Shown: piece by piece, positions 58,050-64,000 of the stretch
How positions within the stretch are numbered: position 1 is the first letter of the stretch
Layout of the letters: every line of letters begins with the position of its first letter
Position numbers and translations under genes: made by a program
Origin: Azolla caroliniana
Lineage: Eukaryota; Polypodiophyta
DNA length: 64,000 nucleotides
Direction: 5' to 3'
Assembly: GCA_043228905.1 (NCBI GenBank)
Contig: JBHGNT010000011.1
Location: 19,592,001-19,656,000, forward strand
Notes under the pieces: generated by a model
Told to the model about the DNA's origin: nothing
The model's input: the letters and a program-made list of their open reading frames with translations, nothing else
The model's database searches: none

Positions 58050-60393
58050 CTGGCATTTGATTGCGTGAGATATCCATGTGGTTTCCACTCAGCTGCAGCA
58101 GCCACATACATACGTGTATGGAGATAGAGATTAAAGATACATAGCAGCCAACTGTTTTCCTTTTCCTGATAAATGGGATTATATGATCCAGGTTCACTAC
58201 TTGTACGACACAGAGCTTACTTGAAACCACCAAGTAATTCTGAAATTCTGGTCTCCTGAAGGATTTTTCTTAGACCCCTTCTCGGCTCTGTAATTCTAGT
58301 AGCGTTGTTCAAACCAATGTTTAAAAGATCTAGTCAATTAGTGCACCTGGTGGATCATAAATAAAATGTAGTTTCTACTTTGACGCGTCATTGAAGGATG
58401 GTGATCTTACATCTTTTGTCTTAATTTCGTATTTTGAAATCCTTCAACCTCTTAGTTGATTCTCTTGATACACGTAAGAATATCTGTTTGTATTAGCACT
58501 GATCATTCAAGTTGAATTCTGTTCTAAGCTATAGCTGCCTGATGAGATCAATATGAATGACCAAATATTGAAATATTTTTTATTTTGATGTGCTCAACAT
58601 TCTCAAAAGCCATTATGCAGTCTATTTTGCTTAGTATATAATTAATGCAGTGTGCTTTGACACACTTAAGAAGAGAAAAGTGGTAGAAGTTGATAGGAAG
58701 TTCAGGTACTGAGATGTTTGCCTCATCAAGAATTAAGAAAAGCTATTAAAATCCACATTTTGGAAATATATTAATTCATAATTTCAAATGATGCTGTTAG
58801 TTGTTTAAGCTGTGGTTTCTAACTTCATAAATAGCAAATCGTATGCCAATACACCATCAAACAAAAGCAAGCTCAACTGTTAAAAGCCTATGTGAAAACA
58901 AGCCTAAATGAGGCTTTCCCATTTTTGAACTGACCCATGGTTTCAAGCGTCAGTTTTGGAAACTAAACTATCATTTATGCCTGACAAATTGACATTATGC
59001 CCTGAGCATTAAGTGGTTTGTATATATGTTGCATTCATTTTCCACTTATTTTCACACAAAATTTATATTTAGTTGGTATGGTTTTATCACTCCTTTTTTG
59101 TACCTTTCATTTTTAGTACCACAAAGTTTACTTGAAAAAGGTTTTTACATTGTATCTTGATTTCCGGCTCAGCTGTATTCTTCTTTGATCCATTGTTTTG
59201 GGAAATTGGAGTTGATTCTGACGATGTTCATTTTACTTTTATGAGTGTTTGTTCAGAAGAATGTTCACACTACTGCCCCCTATCTATAACCATAATAGTA
59301 AAATCAAGATGGATAGTTGGAATACTAAAAACTAGATCTTTACTGTGTGACATAATTGCTGATGCATTCAAATAGGTTATAGTAACACGTTCTTGATTAT
59401 GTTCAACTGTTTGTACTAACGTTCTTGTAATCTGAGTAATGAATCATTATTTTCACTCTGAACATGGTACTGAGTTGATATCTTGAAGTAATGTTTAACG
59501 GACACTAACAATTCTTTCATAACTTATTGCTGACTGTGTGCTGTCCAATCTAATGGGCTTTTAACCATGTTTTCAACCTAATCACTGCAACAGCTATGAC
59601 TTGGATATCTTCAATTTGAGATGAGGACAGAGAACACATTTCGTTTTCAAAATCTCTAGACATTGGAGAGCCTGAACATTTATTGTCTCTGGTTTGAAGA
59701 AGATTTACATGAGGTGTAGGTGAATGAGGTTTGTTCTTGTGGTTGGCCTAAATTTCGTTTTTGGTTTAAATGAGCCTCATTGAGCTGGCAATTGAGTCAT
59801 CCTAGTCCGTTTAAATTCTAATTGATAAATGATTCTATTGTTGTAATTCCAATAGTTTCCATTGGTCCCAGTTTGATTATGAATCAGAAATTAGAATATG
59901 AATGCAACTATTATTGGTTTGGCATTGCTGCTTTAAAAGTTCAGACTCTTGTACCTCTTCTACATCCACTCTGTTTACTAATGGGTAAGTTTGATTGTCA
60001 TTTCTCATACAGAGTCCGAAGCTTGGCACCTTAATTTTTTGGATTATACCAAGAAATTACTAATTCATGGACTCCAAGATTGATCTGATTGTAGTGCATG
60101 GAATCACATCGCTATCTTTGATACTTTTTGGTGATGAGTGGCTCAAGTACCGGATCCTTGCTTTTTTAATTTGTTTCTTGATTTCCTTACTCTTTTTACT
60201 GTCAGTTTTTTTGTATTTTCCCATCATCAAAATAAGACTCTGAACTGCTGCAGACCTTGTTTTGTTGGCAAAGGCTCCTCACAGGTTGCTGGTCTATGCT
60301 TAAGAAAGCTCATAAAACGTGTGGTGCTAACAACATGAAAGTAGAGCAGGTGGGTGGGCCTTTTTCTTTTCTAAGATGGTTTTAAGTTTTAAC
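58050..60393. other. Intergenic 3' of TM9 gene
   Basis: The first few hundred bases should be the TM9 3' untranslated region. I see no domain in the short ORFs (for example 59157-59375, 59822-60034, 60138-60338) and no repeat. Confidence 0.5.
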
Positions 60394-60634
60394 CATAGTA
60401 TGAACCATACGTGCATTCGCATTCGAGTATGATAAACACCCTTGAAGTATGGTAAATACCATACTTTTGTATTCATTATTTATTATAAGGTAAAAAACAA
60501 AATTTGAAGGTAAGAAAGTTAAGTTAAAAAGTGTTAAAAAAAAGCACAAGGATGTTTGGATAACATACGCATTCTTTTTCATTCGTATGAAAAAGAATGT
60601 TGGCCTATGCATTCAAGTATATTAAGTACCTATG
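60394..60634. mobile_element. CATAG-family MITE, 241 bp
   Basis: Ends are CATAGTATGAACCATACG and, at the right, AGTACCTATG. Flanks are GTTTTAAC (60386-60393) and GTTTTAAG (60635-60642), seven of eight bases identical, fitting an 8-bp target duplication. The sequence matches in order, inverted, the copy at 29856-30084, including GAATGCGAATG-type motifs and the TATGGTA(A/T)(A/T)TACCATAC palindrome. Confidence 0.8.
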
Positions 60635-60842
60635 GTTTTAAGTGTGTGGTAAGTATGCTTGGTTGTAATGTTCTCTACTATGTCTATCTCCTCTCCTCTC
60701 CTTCACTGTTTTTTTCTCATAGCAATCACATCATTGGCAGTCTTTTCCAATCATCGTGGCTTCTTTCTTCCCTCGATCGATTGTTACTACTAGGTTGGTC
60801 TGTTGAGTGCTTTGCTCTAGGTTTGCTCTCCAATGTTTGTTT

Positions 60843-61473
60843 ATAATTATATGCTAGCTTATGGCTTCGTCCTCCGGGCGACACTTCAAGTTTACCTACA
60901 ATTGGAGTTCTAGCTCATGTTCCTCTAAGTGAGAATATACAAATTTAGGTACACCTCAATGGTAAAGTAAAGAAGTGACTAAAAATATATATATACAAAT
61001 ATAGGTTCATATTATAAACTTGGAATTTTAATTTTGATGGTTAACCCATATGCCGGATTAAACAGGCCACACTTTCTATAGACCACACTCAAAATGGTAG
61101 TTGGTGCTTGTTCACAACAAAATATAGATGTTGAATGTAGAAGCCTGTGGTAGTACATGTATATGGGTCTCTTAATTGCATATTCGTATCATGAATAATG
61201 TTCGCGAACATTTGAAACAATAAAGCTCTCCTTGTCGTCACAATATTCTATTAGTTGGCATCGACACAATGTGTACTCCCTTGAAGTGTCTAGCATTGAA
61301 AATTTTACAACTTATAAGGGATCATGTTTCCTCTTGAGCTAGCAATTATTTTAGTGGTTGAATGCAATGTCACACTTTGAAATACTTTCTAATTTGCCCC
61401 AAGAAGAAATGAAACATGATATTATGACTAGATTCTTATATTTGTACATATTCACTCATATGTTTGATCAACT
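60843..61473. other. Intergenic, no element seen
   Basis: AT-rich sequence between two MITE copies. No ORF with a domain, no repeat found. Confidence 0.5.
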
Positions 61474-61615
61474 CATAGTATGAACCATACGTACCATATG
61501 CGCATACGTTTCAATCATTCGAGTGTAAAAAAAACATAAGAATGTTTTGATAACATTCGCATTCCTTTGCATTCGTATGTAAAAGAATGTTTGCCAATGC
61601 ATTTGAGTATATTAC
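61474..61615. mobile_element. CATAG-family MITE, partial copy
   Basis: It starts CATAGTATGAACCATACGTA like the copy at 60394 and contains ATAACATTCGCATTC and a terminal TATTACGTGCTAC block related to the right end of that copy. No target duplication is readable, so the right end is probably lost or mutated. Confidence 0.6.
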
Positions 61616-62136
61616 GTGCTACTTTCATTGCTCTTACTTTCAATTATGCATAACCTACCCGTACAAGTGTTATAACTGCTACATGTTGGCCCCAAATGAT
61701 TTCCATGGTAAACCAACTTGTTCACAATTTTTTTGAGCTTGTGACTTCATTTCTTCATTGATCTTATACTTGTTATATTTACATCTAAATGTGTTGGACA
61801 ACAAACTAGGTTCGAAGCATTCTTTGTATGATCATGATAAGCCAAAGTATGTAGTATGCATAGGTGCGATCATCACTACTAAACATTATCTCTTCTTTTG
61901 CTTCATTGAAAGTTATAATTCATGACTTTCATTGTATCAAGCACAAAACTCTTACCAACTACATGTCCATTGCGAGAATACATTTATTCTCAACATTCAA
62001 TGTACATTACAATATGCTTAAATGAAATATAAAATTAAACATTTATTTTTATTCTATTTGCTCTGTTTTTTCAATGATATTGATCTATGCTCGACGTTTA
62101 TTTTCATTGTATTTGCTCCATTTCTTCAATTATATT

Positions 62137-62444
62137 TAGGTAAAAGTACCAGGATACCCCTGGAAGTTCGTTTATTTACCAGAATGCCCCTGGAAGTTCC
62201 AAATTTACCAAACTACCCCTATGTCCAAAATATTACACTTTATAAAGCAATTATACACTCAAATCTACAAGCCCTATTTAACAAAGATGGACCCGAACTA
62301 GCCCTATTTACCAAAGATTTGACTGTATAATTACTTTATAAAGTGTAATTTTTTGGACATAGAGGTAATTTGGTAAATTTGGAACTTTTAGGGGCATTTT
62401 GGTAAATAGATGAACTTCTAGGGGTATCTTGGTACTTTTCCCTT
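62137..62444. mobile_element. Fold-back MITE with about 118-bp arms
   Basis: The left arm 62137-62256 and the right arm 62325-62444 are inverted copies. They share AAAAGTACC at the tips, then ATACCCCT(G/A)GAAGTTC-type, GGTAAATTTGGAA and GTATAATT(G/A)CTTTATAAAG phrases. The loop of about 68 bases holds no gene. Arms this long fit Mutator-like or fold-back MITEs. The target duplication is unclear (the flanks TTATATTTA and TTATAATTT are similar only). Confidence 0.75.
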
Positions 62445-62915
62445 ATAATTTATCTATGCTTGCAATGATGATGTTCGAGACCTAAACATGAGTTGGTAAC
62501 AAAAGAACAATTATAACTTCATGCAATAAAAATGAACATTACCCAAGTATGAACACTTGGGGTAAGCCTTAGAACTTCATGTTTAGCATAAATTATTTAT
62601 TATAAGTTGTAAGCTAGCTTAGAATGTGTAAAGTTGGTAATACTACACTATAACATAACTATATGACTTGGCCTCACAATTATTTTGGGATTGTTTTTCT
62701 ATCTATACAACAATCTGCTCTTCTAAAAAAATCTTGTTTGCAACAAAATTTGATATCAAAGTATCTTGCTTTCAGTAGAATTCAATGACGATAATCACCC
62801 TTCACAAAGAACTTCCTAGATAAAATAAAAGAATCTTGTTTAAAATAAAAGTGGTCAAGGCCTTTGAATGAGTTAATATGGTAAAAGAGAACTTTTTCAT
62901 AACAACGCAAGTGAT

Positions 62916-63411
62916 TACCAAAGTTTCAGCTCAAACTGAACCAAACCTTTAAACCATAGCTTAATGGTTTATAGGTTCGAAGATAAATAAACAGTTTGGT
63001 TTGGTTTCAAATGTTACTAATTAGTTTGGTTTCAGTTTGGTTCGGTTTATAGGTTAGAAAATACTCCTAAATTTTTCCTATAGGCTCTAACTTTTAACTT
63101 ATTAAAATTTATATGCATTATATTTAGAGTCTCCTTTTTCATTTATGATGATTAAATATTATAAGTATGATCAAATTTATGATAAGTATGATGACAAAAT
63201 TTATGATGATTTTCTCACACAAATTTATAATAAGTATAATTATCAATATCAATAAAAAATGGTTTGGTTCTAAATATTCCGTAAACGGTTTGGCTCTAAA
63301 CAATTCGATTTAAATAGCTTCATAAATTTTAAACAGTTTGGATTGGGTTTTTTATGAATAAATGGTTTGGTTTGGTTTCAAGGCCAAGAAACCGAACTGG
63401 GCCCATTGCTA
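62916..63411. mobile_element. hAT-like MITE, GGGCCCGG family, 496 bp
   Basis: The 8-bp direct repeat CAAGTGAT lies at 62908-62915 and 63412-63419. The right end is CTGGGCCCATTGCTA, as in the 41633-42192 element. The left end, TACCAAAGTTT, has diverged. Internal GGTTTGGTTTGGTTTC-type and AACTGAACCAAACC motifs repeat throughout. It has no coding capacity. Confidence 0.8.
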
Positions 63412-63708
63412 CAAGTGATACTGACGATCAAGGCATCCAAGGAAAAGAGTATATATTAACTGGCTGTTGTTGTATAAGTGAATCTTTATTTACCATAATA
63501 ATCTTTTGTACAAACATTGTTCTTATATGCAATTGACATTATAATACAAAATTGATACTAGTTCTCCGTGTTAAAGTACATACATTGTTGTTATATGCTA
63601 TTGACATTATATTACAATTTACAACATTGATACTAGTTCTCCATGTTAAAGTACAGCAATAATCTACATTTGGTATTGGTGTAATGCACAAAACGTTGAT
63701 CTCCAAGC

Positions 63709-63903
63709 TCAAGCTGACTCGAAGACCATCCGTTGCTTCCACTCTTGAATCGCCAAACGCAATGCGTGATTAGGAGTTAATTGCTTGTGCTTCAACTTCA
63801 AATTAGTCATTGGAGAAGTTTTGTGATCTTGAAGCCATTGTTTAATTCTCCCGTATTCATATGTAAAACCATCAGCAGCAATATGAGGTTCTCCCATTAT
63901 CTC
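63709..63903 (-). CDS. U-box protein, last exon (5' partial)
   Basis: The exon starts after the acceptor GGTAG at 63904-63905 and encodes the second half of a U-box: EIMGEPHIAADGFTYEYGRI, then KQWL, SPMTNLKLKHKQLTPNHALR and AIQEWKQR before the stop. The U-box is an E2-binding RING-like fold without zinc. A U-box at the extreme C-terminus is typical of plant PUB proteins with an N-terminal kinase or USP-kinase domain (for example the PUB33-PUB35 and PUB51-54 groups), so the missing upstream exons probably encode a kinase-like domain. That part lies outside the window and cannot be checked. Confidence 0.88.
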   Translation of the reverse strand, partial: EIMGEPHIAADGFTYEYGRIKQWLQDHKTSPMTNLKLKHKQLTPNHALRLAIQEWKQRMVFESA

Positions 63904-64000
63904 CTACCATGCCAACATTAAAAAATATAAGAGGTTGTTGCCCAAGTTACTTACCACCCTATCTCTATCGTTTAATATAATGCCACTATCAAAATGATAT

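Noticed and set aside
62022-62330. 102-aa plus-strand ORF
   Set aside because: Runs through the left arm and loop of the fold-back element; no domain.

Overview
The window is nuclear DNA of a land plant. The genes are interrupted by many GT-AG introns, the protein families are plant-type (chloroplast RelA/SpoT homologue, U-box protein, TM9 protein, ankyrin-RCC1-BTB protein), and the space between and inside genes is filled with decayed LINE, copia and gypsy retrotransposons and short hAT-like elements. I cannot name the species. The LINE reverse-transcriptase type resembles ones I associate with early-diverging land plants, but this is weak evidence.

Layout. 1-5.3 kb: ends of CGGTTCGG-rich hAT-like elements and a LINE 3' piece. 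5.37-21.68 kb (+): a 16-exon gene for an 822-aa EF-hand protein of unknown function; introns 5 and 6 are swollen by LINEs on both strands and by a 1.1-kb hAT-like element sitting inside a LINE ORF1. 24.89-27.49 kb (-): six-exon RSH (ppGpp synthetase/hydrolase) gene. 28.6-34.5 kb: mosaic of gypsy and copia remnants with a MITE. 34.57-42.96 kb (-): ten-exon ankyrin/RCC1/BTB gene like inhibitor of Bruton tyrosine kinase (IBtk), with a 560-bp hAT-like MITE in intron 1. 43.2-48.9 kb: decayed copia on the minus strand with a fourfold 120-bp amplification. 48.92-51.48 kb (+): six-exon RING-H2 gene. 53.79-58.05 kb (+): seven-exon TM9 gene with a GC-AG first intron. 58-63.7 kb: intergenic with at least four MITE-like elements. 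63.71-63.90 kb (-): last exon of a U-box gene that runs off the window.

The genes are unrelated in function (stringent-response signalling in plastids, ubiquitin ligation, Golgi/endosome membrane protein, scaffold); there is no operon or cluster logic. All gene models were joined by hand from splice signals, and each complete CDS comes out at a multiple of three with one continuous frame. The most distinctive content is the mobile-element record: two hAT-like MITE families with readable 8-bp target duplications, a nested insertion whose target duplication restores the interrupted LINE reading frame, tRNA-promoter-like modules in tandem inside that element, and a 40-codon unit repeated four times in a copia remnant.
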